Assembly (NCBI GenBank): GCA_009777135.1
Contig: WRMM01000070.1
Coordinates: 1 to 8,392 of the forward strand
Reading direction: 5' to 3'
Source: Candidatus Fibrimonadales bacterium
GTDB taxonomy: Bacteria > Fibrobacterota > Fibrobacteria > Fibrobacterales > Fibrobacteraceae
Length of the DNA: 8,392 bases
Positions 1 through 6,735 of this stretch are shown in pieces. Below the pieces are notes generated by a model. That model was not told where the DNA came from. It searched no databases and saw only the letters and a program-made list of their open reading frames with translations. Within the stretch, counting starts at the first letter, position 1. The number at the start of each line of letters is the position of its first letter. A program made the translations under genes and the position numbers.

Positions 1-502
1 AGTTTTGATAGGAACTCAAACCTGGATGGCTAAAAATTTGAATTACAATGCAAATGGCAGTATATGCTACGATAATAACTCTGGCAGCTGCAATACCTAC
101 GGCAGACTCTATGATTTGGCAACGGCAAAAATAGTTTGTCCTCCGGGCTGGCATTTGCCCAGCGATTCTGAATGGACAACGCTAGTTAATTATGCAGAAA
201 GCAATAGCGGATGCACTGGCTGCGCAGGAACAAAATTGAAAGCAATGAATGATTGGAGCAGTGGCAACGGTACAGATGATTACGGTTTTTCGGCTTTGCC
301 TGGCGGATTCGGTCTTTTCAATGGCAACTCCGGCGTTGGCAACTTTGGCTATTGGTGGAGTGCTAAGGATTACGATGCCAACAGTGCTTACAGCCGACAT
401 ATGGGCTACAGTGCTGTAAGTAGAAACAACCGCACTGTAAGCAGAAGCAATCGCAATAAAAGCGAGTTGTTCAGCGTTCGTTGCCTGCAAGACAATCATT
501 AA
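1..502 (+). CDS. FISUMP-domain protein, 5'-truncated by window edge
   Basis: The reading frame is open to the left edge (first whole codon at position 2), so the true start and any signal peptide lie outside the window. About 166 residues are visible and they match the 'Fibrobacter succinogenes major paralogous domain' (TIGR02145-type). The landmarks in order are IGTQTWMAKNLNY, the GRLYDLATA segment, CPPGWHLPSDSEW, a GTKLK segment, DDYGFSALPGG, GYWWSA, and the terminal FSVRCLQD. Proteins of this family are usually secreted or surface-anchored, often as C-terminal modules behind lipoprotein signals or other domains; their function is not established. The gene ends in TAA at 500-502 and overlaps the convergent glycosylase gene by 4 bp. 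Near the end it carries a 7-residue duplication (VSRNNRT/VSRSNRN) encoded by two imperfect 21-bp copies. The domain assignment is firm; the role is unknown. Confidence 0.9.
   Translation, partial: VLIGTQTWMAKNLNYNANGSICYDNNSGSCNTYGRLYDLATAKIVCPPGWHLPSDSEWTTLVNYAESNSGCTGCAGTKLKAMNDWSSGNGTDDYGFSALPGGFGLFNGNSGVGNFGYWWSAKDYDANSAYSRHMGYSAVSRNNRTVSRSNRNKSELFSVRCLQDNH
414..455 (+). repeat. Two tandem 21-bp imperfect repeats inside the FISUMP gene
   Basis: Copies at 414-434 and 435-455 agree at 18 of 21 positions. They are in frame and give VSRNNRT followed by VSRSNRN. This looks like a small duplication in the variable loop just before the conserved FSVRC end of the domain. Confidence 0.75.
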
Positions 503-999
503 AATAGACGAGTTAAAAGAATTTTCCCCCACTCCTGCATAAACCCCGCCTTTCCATGCCACGCTCTGTTCGCTGGGCTTGTGGAAGGCAGATAAACCGC
601 ATCCATTCCCGCTTCCTTTGCGCACAGTTTTTGAAACAGCTCCGTTGCCTTTTTGCCGTTGGTAAAAATAGCGCTAATCTTGCTTTTTGCAAGTATATGC
701 TGAAATTTATTCGGCACAGGATTGCGTATTGTGCTATCATCTGCGCCCGTTATTTCGCAAGAATGCAAAACGTCCCACAAAGCCAAATTATGCGAAAGAA
801 TAAAATTACGCTTTGATTCGCTATCAGAAGCTGGCATTGGCTCATTGAAAAGCTCGGCAATGGTTTTCCAAAATCGGTTTTGCGAATGGCCGTAATAGAA
901 GTTTGCCCTTGATGCCGGGGAAGGGAAAGAACCTAAGATTAGAACACGAGAATTTTCGTTGAAAATAGGCTCAAAGGGATGGGTAATGCGGTTTGTCAT
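499..999 (-). CDS. DNA-deoxyinosine (hypoxanthine-DNA) glycosylase, UDG superfamily
   Basis: This 166-residue protein resembles the hypoxanthine-DNA glycosylases (UDG family 6), cytoplasmic base-excision repair enzymes that remove hypoxanthine formed by adenine deamination. Visible signatures are LILGSFPSPAS (about residues 20-30), YYGHSQNRFW (35-44, including N41 in the region of the family's active-site Asn), ALWDVLHSCEITGADDSTI in the middle, and the LPSTSPAN motif (137-144) that corresponds to the second active-site motif of the superfamily. Its length is typical of the family. The ATG start at 997-999 fits the usual start of the family and is the only good one. No Shine-Dalgarno is visible; instead TAAATT on the minus strand (1006-1011) ends 6 nt before the ATG, so the mRNA may be leaderless. 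The gene is divergent from the GAF/GGDEF gene and converges on the FISUMP gene. Family assignment is strong; exact substrate preference is inferred. Confidence 0.88.
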   Translation of the reverse strand: MTNRITHPFEPIFNENSRVLILGSFPSPASRANFYYGHSQNRFWKTIAELFNEPMPASDSESKRNFILSHNLALWDVLHSCEITGADDSTIRNPVPNKFQHILAKSKISAIFTNGKKATELFQKLCAKEAGMDAVYLPSTSPANRAWHGKAGFMQEWGKILLTRLF

Positions 1000-1002
1000 A
1001 TT

Positions 1003-1022
1003 GGTAATTTACTAAAATTACC
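1003..1022. repeat. Inverted repeat between divergent genes (operator or hairpin candidate)
   Basis: GGTAATTT (1003-1010) is repeated as its exact reverse complement AAATTACC (1015-1022) around a 4-nt centre. It lies 3 bp upstream of the minus-strand ATG and covers the expected -35 position of the plus-strand promoter (the -10 is at 1038-1043). A repressor-binding operator controlling both genes is one reading. A T-rich tract follows on the plus strand (1024-1036), so a weak terminator is the alternative; only two of the eight stem pairs are GC, which argues against it. Confidence 0.5.
1006..1011 (-). promoter_or_regulatory. Candidate -10 element for the glycosylase gene
   Basis: Read on the minus strand this is TAAATT, ending 6 nt before the ATG at 999. 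The geometry matches that of the plus-strand gene at 1050. No -35 box is apparent and the site overlaps the inverted repeat, so this is tentative. Confidence 0.3.
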
Positions 1023-1030
1023 TCTTTTTA

Positions 1031-1043
1031 TTTTTTCTATATT
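1031..1043 (+). promoter_or_regulatory. Promoter -10 region (TTTCTATATT) of the GAF/GGDEF-symporter operon
   Basis: A T-run leads into TTTCTATATT, with TATATT at 1038-1043. The same 10-mer precedes three other gene starts here. Only six bases (1044-1049) separate it from the GTG start, so transcription would begin at or next to the start codon. There is no clear -35 box; the matching position is occupied by the right arm of the inverted repeat. Confidence 0.6.
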
Positions 1044-1049
1044 CCCATT

Positions 1050-2723
1050 GTGTCAATATCTGTACTTGCATTTCTTTTTTGCCTTGTTTTCGCCGTCTTT
1101 TTAGGCGCTCTTTTTGCTTGGATTTATAATTACAGAAATTTGCACAAAGAACCGAAAGGCAAACCGCAAAGAGTTACCGATACTTTGAGCATTCCTGTTG
1201 AGCTTGATGCCGATGCGCAGCAAGACGGCGCGGCTAAAAAAAGGCTGGCGCAAGAAAGAACATGCTACGAAACCGAAGCTGGGAACAAAGACGCTTTTGT
1301 AAAAAAAATGCTCACGCTTTTTAGAGGCAGATTGGAAAAAGTAAATTGCGGGATTCTCTCCATTTGCTACTGGGCATTTAACGGCGAAGGTTTTATCCTG
1401 AGGCTTTCCAACAGCCCCTACCGCATAAGCGATAGCCTTTTTGTCCCTCAAAGCAACAGATACTTTTCAAAAAAAGAATTCAACTGGTCCGAAATTGACG
1501 AAATCCCCGCAGACCTTTATCGCACCGAAGAACAAATAACAGGCTCCATGGCAGGCGCATCAGTTTCTGGCGACGGAAAATTGCATGGCTACATAACCAT
1601 AGACAGCGCAAACGCAAATGCTTTTGACGAAGAAATATACACAGAGCTGCGAGAGCTTGCAGCCTTGACAAGCGAAGTGCTTAGAGCCATGGACAAAAAC
1701 TTCAAATTGGACAAGGAAAACAACCTGCTCAACGGAATGCTAAAAGAAATATCGCATTTATTCAACTCCTCTTCAAAAGGAAACTTAATTGCAAATTTAT
1801 CCAGAATTTTGCAGGACAATTTTAGATTTGACAGGCTAATGCTCATTATGCCGCACGAACGAGACGAGGATAAATGGCAAATTTCAGAAGCGGTTGGCTT
1901 GCAAAAAGAAAACTTCAAAGGAGTGTCTTTTAGCGTTCATGTGAAATGCCTGCTCTACGAGCTTTTGTCTGGAAAAGTTTCCGTGGTTAATGAGAAAAAT
2001 ATTTCAACAGACCCATACCAGCGCAGGCTCTACGAAAATGAACCCGAGAACTTGGAGCTTCGTTCGCTTTTTGCCGTAACGCCGCCTGCATTAAATAACT
2101 CATATCCCATAGTTATTATGCTAGAAAGCGAAAACAGCAAAGCAGTTTCAATAATAGACGAGATTATGCTAACCGGAATAGTTAATTGCGCAGCGCTTAA
2201 ACTCTCCGATATTCAAAGCAAAGATAATTCCAAACAAGAAAGAGAAAATGCTTTGGCAGAAGTGGACTCAAATGGCTTGGGCGAGATTTTAAACTTCTAT
2301 GAGCAAGAACTTGAAAATTTGAAAAGCAGCGAAGATAGCCTTGGAATTTTATTTTTGAAATGCATCCCATTAAAAGAAGAAGGCAAGGTTGCTGTTTTTG
2401 AAAATTTTTTGGCAATGGCAAAAAATCTGAAAAAAACCTGGAACGGGCAGCACTTGGCTATGCTTGGAGGCGGCGAGTTTGTGCTATCCATAAAAGGCAA
2501 TTTGAGCGCAGATGTTTTTGAAGCAATAGCAGTGCGAATTTTGGATAGCGTGGAAAATATGCTAGACAGAAATTCTTTGACCATAAAAAGCTATTCCACA
2601 TGGCTAAGCAAAGAAAAAATAATAAAAATAGAAGATGAACTCGGGCAAAACGGCAAAACTCTGTTTCTTTTAAGCATTGCTAATAAATTTCAAGAAATGA
2701 GCGGAGTTGAGGCAAGCGAATAA
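1050..2723 (+). CDS. Membrane-anchored GAF-domain protein with degenerate GGDEF domain
   Basis: This 557-residue protein begins with one hydrophobic helix (about residues 4-25), then a charged linker. Two regions follow that look like GAF sensor domains (roughly 85-215 and 230-390, separated by a helical linker), and then a C-terminal GGDEF-like domain (about 410-550). The signature loop reads GGGEF at 473-477 instead of GG[DE]EF, and neither the DxLTGLxNR-type entry nor the usual second metal aspartate is recognisable. It is therefore probably not an active diguanylate cyclase; nucleotide binding or a structural role is possible. The GAF calls rest on pattern and secondary-structure feel, not on a search. 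The GTG start at 1050 is chosen because it directly precedes the membrane helix and sits 6 nt after a promoter-like -10, implying a leaderless mRNA. The stop overlaps the next start (TAATG), so the symporter is probably translationally coupled. The domains should face the cytoplasm if the single helix is an N-terminal anchor. Confidence 0.75.
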   Translation: MSISVLAFLFCLVFAVFLGALFAWIYNYRNLHKEPKGKPQRVTDTLSIPVELDADAQQDGAAKKRLAQERTCYETEAGNKDAFVKKMLTLFRGRLEKVNCGILSICYWAFNGEGFILRLSNSPYRISDSLFVPQSNRYFSKKEFNWSEIDEIPADLYRTEEQITGSMAGASVSGDGKLHGYITIDSANANAFDEEIYTELRELAALTSEVLRAMDKNFKLDKENNLLNGMLKEISHLFNSSSKGNLIANLSRILQDNFRFDRLMLIMPHERDEDKWQISEAVGLQKENFKGVSFSVHVKCLLYELLSGKVSVVNEKNISTDPYQRRLYENEPENLELRSLFAVTPPALNNSYPIVIMLESENSKAVSIIDEIMLTGIVNCAALKLSDIQSKDNSKQERENALAEVDSNGLGEILNFYEQELENLKSSEDSLGILFLKCIPLKEEGKVAVFENFLAMAKNLKKTWNGQHLAMLGGGEFVLSIKGNLSADVFEAIAVRILDSVENMLDRNSLTIKSYSTWLSKEKIIKIEDELGQNGKTLFLLSIANKFQEMSGVEASE

Positions 2724-4192
2724 TGTTTGGCGCTATAGACTGGCTTGTGCTTGCAGCGTATTGGTGTCTGTCTATTTTTATAGGTTTGTGGGCAGCAAGG
2801 AGCAATCGCTCATTTAAGGATTATATGATAGGCGGTGGCACAATGCCATGGATTCCTATTGGCATAAGTTTAATAGCAACCTCCGTTAGCGCAACAACCC
2901 TTCTGGGAGCTCCGGCAGATGTTTTTGGCGCAGACATGGCTTTGATTATGACCAATGTCGGGAGTTTTCTGAGCATTTTGGTTGTTGGCTGGCTGTTCAT
3001 TCCTCGTCTTAGAAAAAGCGGAATACAAAGCGCCTACGAGCTTTTGGAAAAAAGTTTTTCTCGCGCGGTTCGCAGGGTTGCCGCTGCGTTTTACGCTATG
3101 CACTTGGTTTTGAGAACAGGCATTTTGCTATTTGCGCCCTCTTTGGTTCTCGCTCCGATTTTGGAAATTCCTGTGTGGGCAGCAATTTTGATTTCTTCGG
3201 TCGCCGCTATTATATACACATGGCATGGCGGTTTCAAGGCTGTTGTTTGGACTGATGTTATGCAGTTTCTGGTTTTTTTTGGCGGCGGGATTGTTGCCTT
3301 GTTTATTTTGGTCAAGGGCATTGGAGGTTTTGGAGAGTTGAGCGTTCTTGCAAGCGAAACCGGAAAAAGCAATTGGTTCAATGTTTCTCTAGACCCGTCA
3401 AATGCGAGAACCTTGCTTTCTGCCGGCATTGCCTACGCGGTTTTGGAAATTGCAATCAGAGGCTGCGATCAGCAATTTGTGCAAAGGTATTTGAGCTGCA
3501 AAGATGTTAAGGCAGCAAACAGGTCAAACATTTTGTCCATGGTTTTGGGGCTTGTTGTTTCGCTTTTGTTCTACTGGATTGGAGCGGCATTGTTTGTTTA
3601 TTACAAGGTTAAAAATACAACGCTCCCAGATAACTTAGGCGTTAATGATGTGTTTCCGTATTTTATTGTGAATGGTTTGCCAGCAGGTTTAACCGGTCTT
3701 TTGGTTGCCGCAATTTATGCGGCGGCAATGAGCAGCATTTCTAGCGCGATACATGCGCTTGGAAACACAACGGAAAAGGATATTTTGTGCAAAAGCGCTG
3801 GGCAAGAATCCATGCTCAGAACAAAATTGTGGATTGTGTTTTGGGGCGTGTGCGGAACGCTGGCGGCTTTTGTTGCAGCGTCTCAAGCCGGTTCTCTTTT
3901 GAAAAACGCCTTATTCTTTACCGGTCTTTTTACAGGACCTTTGCTAGCTCTCTTTTTGCTCTCATTCTTTGCGCCATATCTGCGTTCATTTTCGGTTTTA
4001 ATCGGCGTTGCCTGCGGAATGCTCAGCCTGCTTCTGTTCAACGGCATCCCCTTTATTCCTCAATACACCGCTCCCTTGAACGGAGTTTTTTCATGGCCCT
4101 GGAACCCGCTAATCTCCTGCACAGCTTCAATGTGGATAGCTCTTTGCATAGATTTTGCCGTGCCTAGGAAAAAGGTGGATACAGTGGTTTGA
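2723..4192 (+). CDS. Sodium:solute symporter (SSS family) permease
   Basis: This 489-residue, very hydrophobic protein has about 13 membrane segments, the normal size and topology for the SSS family (sodium-coupled uptake of sugars, amino acids, carboxylates and so on). Family marks are DYMIGGG..PW (from residue 33) running into SLIATSVSATTLLGAPA in the first helices, GGFKAVVWTDVMQ (169-181), and AAAMSSISSAIHALGNTTEKDI (from about 333), whose serines lie where TM8 helps form the sodium site. The substrate cannot be read from the sequence. The ATG at 2723 overlaps the preceding stop codon by one base, so expression depends on the upstream GAF/GGDEF gene; together they suggest uptake linked to a sensor or regulator. 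The last codons contain the TTGAAA -35 box of the next operon. Confidence 0.92.
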   Translation: MFGAIDWLVLAAYWCLSIFIGLWAARSNRSFKDYMIGGGTMPWIPIGISLIATSVSATTLLGAPADVFGADMALIMTNVGSFLSILVVGWLFIPRLRKSGIQSAYELLEKSFSRAVRRVAAAFYAMHLVLRTGILLFAPSLVLAPILEIPVWAAILISSVAAIIYTWHGGFKAVVWTDVMQFLVFFGGGIVALFILVKGIGGFGELSVLASETGKSNWFNVSLDPSNARTLLSAGIAYAVLEIAIRGCDQQFVQRYLSCKDVKAANRSNILSMVLGLVVSLLFYWIGAALFVYYKVKNTTLPDNLGVNDVFPYFIVNGLPAGLTGLLVAAIYAAAMSSISSAIHALGNTTEKDILCKSAGQESMLRTKLWIVFWGVCGTLAAFVAASQAGSLLKNALFFTGLFTGPLLALFLLSFFAPYLRSFSVLIGVACGMLSLLLFNGIPFIPQYTAPLNGVFSWPWNPLISCTASMWIALCIDFAVPRKKVDTVV

Positions 4193-4217
4193 AAATGAAT
4201 ATGTAATTTTCTATATT
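4189..4217 (+). promoter_or_regulatory. Promoter of the TIR operon: TTGAAA-17-TATATT
   Basis: TTGAAA (4189-4194) overlaps the symporter stop codon, followed by a 17-bp spacer and TATATT (4212-4217) inside the recurring string TTTCTATATT. Seven bases separate the -10 from the ATG at 4225, so the transcript should start at or one base before the start codon. This is the best-formed promoter in the window. Confidence 0.75.
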
Positions 4218-4224
4218 ACACCCC

Positions 4225-5361
4225 ATGGCAAAAAAATACGATATTTTCATCTCTTATCGCCGCAAAGGCGGCTTGCATGATGCTAGGATTTTGGATGAAA
4301 AACTGCGCAATGACGGCTATTCTGTGTCTTTTGACATAGATACCTTGGGTCGAGGAAAGTTTACGGATACCTTGAGAACCAGGCTTAAGGACTGCAAAGA
4401 CTTTTTAATAATATTTGAACCGACTTACCACGAGAGGTTCTTTGACGAAGACGGCAATGTTAAATCGGAAGAGGCTTTGAATGAGGACTGGTGCTATCTA
4501 GAGCTAAAAAATGCTTTGTTGCTGAACAAAAATATAATCCCTATTATTCCTAGGGGCTATGTTTTTCCCAAGAACCTGCCAAAAGAAATCAAAGAAGTTG
4601 CAGAAATGAATGCGATAGAAATGACGGCGCAGGAGTTCAAGCCTATATATGAGCATACAATAAAAGCCTATTTAATCTCAAAACCAAGATTCACGCACCG
4701 CCACAGAAAATCCATATTAGCGGTTTTATCGCTGATTATAGTGTCAATAATAGCTTATTTGGGTTTTCTTTATTTGGAAAAATCAAAACAAGCAGATTTA
4801 GAGGCAAAGCAAGCAGAAGAAGAGCGCATACGTGCAGCTCTTGAGGCTGACTCCATTAAAAAGGCGGAAGAAATTCGCCGAGTTTTCATTGCCGATTCTC
4901 TTAACAAATTAAGAGAAGACCAAACCAGAGGCATTTTGGATTCTGTTAAAGCAAGAGAAGAAGAAAGGCGCGCCGCTGCTGCTGCCGCCGCTGCTGCGGC
5001 AGCTACAAGAACAGAGCTTCACTGGGTTGATAATGGAGATGAAACAGGCAGAATTTTATTGCAAAAATTATCCAGAGCTGGATTCAAGGCAGGCGGATGC
5101 ACAGGCAATGGATTAAAGGTCACTGCGTCAAGGCCGCCCGCTCGCTGTTTGCCAAATAAAAGAGGCGGGATAGATTGCAGCTATTCTCCTCAGCTAACCA
5201 TTACAACATGCGATGGCGCGCCTAGAGGCAATCTGACTTTTGCGCAATTAATTGGCAGCGACTCAAAAAGCGAGGCTGCTGCAAAGCAAAAAATGCTGGA
5301 AGAACTTAGCGCTGCAAATTTCAATCAATGGGTTAACAGGCTTCAGGGAATGAAGCAATAA
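4225..5361 (+). CDS. Transmembrane TIR-domain protein with cysteine-containing extracytoplasmic C-terminal region
   Basis: This 378-residue protein starts with a TIR domain (about 1-150): YDIFISYRRKGG at 5-16, a GRGKF loop at 42-46, an FLIIF strand at 60-64 and DWCYLELKNAL at 88-98. E93 sits where the catalytic glutamate of NAD-cleaving TIR domains lies. A basic stretch (RFTHRHRK) precedes one membrane helix (about 164-184), so by the positive-inside rule the TIR domain is cytoplasmic and the rest periplasmic. Next come a charged, probably coiled-coil stalk (185-249), eleven alanines in a row (250-260), and a C-terminal region of about 115 residues that I do not recognise, with four cysteines and an Ala/Lys-rich helical end. 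The ATG at 4225 lies 7 nt after a strong -10 and lacks a Shine-Dalgarno, implying leaderless translation. A thioredoxin gene follows after 9 nt. NADase activity, signalling or a defence role are all inferences; no partner of a known TIR defence system is seen. Confidence 0.85.
   Translation: MAKKYDIFISYRRKGGLHDARILDEKLRNDGYSVSFDIDTLGRGKFTDTLRTRLKDCKDFLIIFEPTYHERFFDEDGNVKSEEALNEDWCYLELKNALLLNKNIIPIIPRGYVFPKNLPKEIKEVAEMNAIEMTAQEFKPIYEHTIKAYLISKPRFTHRHRKSILAVLSLIIVSIIAYLGFLYLEKSKQADLEAKQAEEERIRAALEADSIKKAEEIRRVFIADSLNKLREDQTRGILDSVKAREEERRAAAAAAAAAAATRTELHWVDNGDETGRILLQKLSRAGFKAGGCTGNGLKVTASRPPARCLPNKRGGIDCSYSPQLTITTCDGAPRGNLTFAQLIGSDSKSEAAAKQKMLEELSAANFNQWVNRLQGMKQ
4972..5004 (+). repeat. GCN-rich run encoding eleven consecutive alanines
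   Basis: Eleven alanine codons (GCC, GCT, GCG, GCA mixed) form residues 250-260 of the TIR protein, between the charged stalk and the C-terminal region. Locally it resembles a (GCT/GCC)n microsatellite and could change length by slippage without breaking the frame. Confidence 0.85.
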
Positions 5362-5366
5362 GGAGG
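5361..5366 (+). promoter_or_regulatory. Strong Shine-Dalgarno AGGAGG for the thioredoxin gene
   Basis: A full AGGAGG begins at the last base of the TIR stop codon and lies 4 nt before the GTG at 5371. It supports the GTG as the start and shows that this organism uses Shine-Dalgarno sites inside operons. Confidence 0.8.
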
Positions 5367-5370
5367 CAAG

Positions 5371-5928
5371 GTGATTAGCAATCGGATAAATCAAATAATC
5401 GGAATTATTGGAGTCTTGGCAATGGCGGCATTCGCCGTTAGCTTGGAGAAGTCCGAGAGGTTGCCGCTCACTTTAGAACTGCAAAAAAACAGCCTGCCTT
5501 GGTTCGTAGCTAGAGACAGAAACGACAAGGAGCCTTTTTCCAAAAAACATCTTGAAACTATTGTGAATCCGCAAACAAAAAGAGTGGCTTTGGTATTCTT
5601 TGCCACTTGGTGCATTCCCTGCAAAGAAGGCATTGTTCTTTTGCGCGACAATCAAGCGGAACTGGATAAAAACGGCGTGCAGATAATTTTGGTGAATGCG
5701 GGTGAAAGCGATGTTCCCAAGATTGAAGAGTGGATAAAAACTTATGGAAATGTAAACTGGCCTGTTATTCTCGACAAATTCAAAAATGTTCAAAAAAATA
5801 CAGGCTTGCTTTCAGGCTCGGCTACTGAAATTGTTTTTCCGAGAACCATTCTTTTAGACAATAAATTAAAACCGCTTCTTTTGATAGGAGCAGAAGGCAA
5901 GGACTGGCCAGCTATTCTGTGGGAATAA
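5371..5928 (+). CDS. Exported TlpA/ResA-like thioredoxin-fold protein
   Basis: This 185-residue protein has an N-terminal hydrophobic segment (about 6-22) ending in AFA, which could be a signal peptide cleaved by signal peptidase I or an uncleaved anchor. The thioredoxin-like domain follows, with FFATWCIPCKEG carrying the active-site pair C81-I-P-C84, and a probable cis-proline at P157 in the FPRT segment before a LLD strand. It should act on the outer side of the inner membrane as a disulfide reductase or oxidoreductase; the direction cannot be told from sequence. The GTG start is supported by AGGAGG 4 nt upstream. It lies 9 nt downstream of the TIR gene and 3 nt upstream of the hisN-like gene, so the three are probably co-transcribed. 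Its neighbour's C-terminal region, predicted to lie in the same compartment, has four cysteines and is a conceivable client. Confidence 0.88.
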   Translation: MISNRINQIIGIIGVLAMAAFAVSLEKSERLPLTLELQKNSLPWFVARDRNDKEPFSKKHLETIVNPQTKRVALVFFATWCIPCKEGIVLLRDNQAELDKNGVQIILVNAGESDVPKIEEWIKTYGNVNWPVILDKFKNVQKNTGLLSGSATEIVFPRTILLDNKLKPLLLIGAEGKDWPAILWE

Positions 5929-5931
5929 GAT

Positions 5932-6735
5932 TTGAAACAAGATTTCTTGTCTTTAATTTTGCAGGCGGGCAATATCGCTCAGAGCGAGATTCTCAAGCAC
6001 TGGAAAACTTCCGTCAATGTTGAGTGGAAAGCAGATGCCACGCCGGTTACCATAGCAGACAAAAAAGCAGAAGAATTGGTGAGAAACTTTGCGCAAAAAG
6101 AAACTCCCGAATTTGGATTTATTGGCGAAGAGTTTGGGCAAGAAAATCCAAGCGCAGAATACCAATGGGTGCTAGATCCAATAGATGGCACAAAGTCGTT
6201 TATTTACGAGGTTCCTTTGTTTGGAACAATTATTGCGATTTTAAAAAAGGGAATTCCCATTGCAGGCTTAATTCAGCTGCCCGCTTTGAACAGCAAAATT
6301 TGGGCAACCGCAGGTGGAGGCGCTTTTGCAAACGAAGGGACTCCTATAAAAGTCTCTGATGTAAGCGAGCTAAAAGATTCTCTTGTTCTTTCTGGCACTT
6401 TGAACACAATGGAAAGCAAAGGCTATGGGGAGTGGTTTGCCAACATTCGCAAAAATGCCAAGCTTTACCGTGGCTGGGGAGATTGTTTTGGCTATTATCA
6501 AGTAGCTTGCGGCAAGGCAGAAATAATGGCAGACCCCGTGGTATCGCTTTGGGACATAGCTCCATTGCCGCTCATTTTTGCAGAGGCAGGCGGCTCATTT
6601 TCAACATTAAAAGGCGAAAAAAATCTCTTTTCTTCATCTGGAGAACCCCTGCATCCCATACACGATGGTTACACGGCAATAGCAACCAACGGCAAATTTG
6701 AAGTGCCCCACGTAAAGTCCCCCGACAAAGTGTGA
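5932..6735 (+). CDS. hisN: Inositol-monophosphatase-family phosphatase, probable histidinol-phosphatase HisN
   Basis: This 267-residue protein has all the metal-site motifs of the lithium-sensitive phosphatase family. These are GEEFG (65-69, with E67 the expected ligand), LDPIDGTKSF with D82, D85 and T87, and LWDIAPLPLIFAEAGG with D208. The DPIDGTKSF form, the GYYQVACGKAEIMADP stretch and the length fit the HisN branch (hydrolysis of histidinol phosphate in histidine synthesis) better than SuhB or CysQ, but an inositol-phosphate or other sugar-phosphate substrate is not excluded, and no other his gene is nearby. The start is TTG at 5932, 3 nt after the thioredoxin stop; no ATG exists near the conserved N-terminus (FLSLILQAGNIAQSEI), and a weak GGGA lies 7 nt upstream. 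The last nine codons, including the TGA, are the first copy of a 33-bp tandem repeat, so the C-terminus (HVKSPDKV) is repeat-derived. Confidence 0.82.
   Translation: MKQDFLSLILQAGNIAQSEILKHWKTSVNVEWKADATPVTIADKKAEELVRNFAQKETPEFGFIGEEFGQENPSAEYQWVLDPIDGTKSFIYEVPLFGTIIAILKKGIPIAGLIQLPALNSKIWATAGGGAFANEGTPIKVSDVSELKDSLVLSGTLNTMESKGYGEWFANIRKNAKLYRGWGDCFGYYQVACGKAEIMADPVVSLWDIAPLPLIFAEAGGSFSTLKGEKNLFSSSGEPLHPIHDGYTAIATNGKFEVPHVKSPDKV

Noticed and set aside
182..625. Minus-strand open frame of 147 codons across the FISUMP gene end
   Set aside because: Low-complexity translation with no domain. It is opposite a clear FISUMP domain and inside the glycosylase gene in another frame.
1015..1036. Rho-independent terminator for the FISUMP transcript
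   Set aside because: The hairpin at 1003-1022 is AT-rich and lies 500 bp past the gene, beyond a whole antisense gene; an operator or promoter role fits better.
1050..2723. Active diguanylate cyclase
   Set aside because: The signature is GGGEF rather than GG[DE]EF, and the N-terminal metal and substrate motifs of the domain are not recognisable.
3787..4167. Plus-strand open frame of 126 codons within the symporter gene
   Set aside because: An out-of-frame shadow of a well-supported membrane protein gene, with no recognisable motif.
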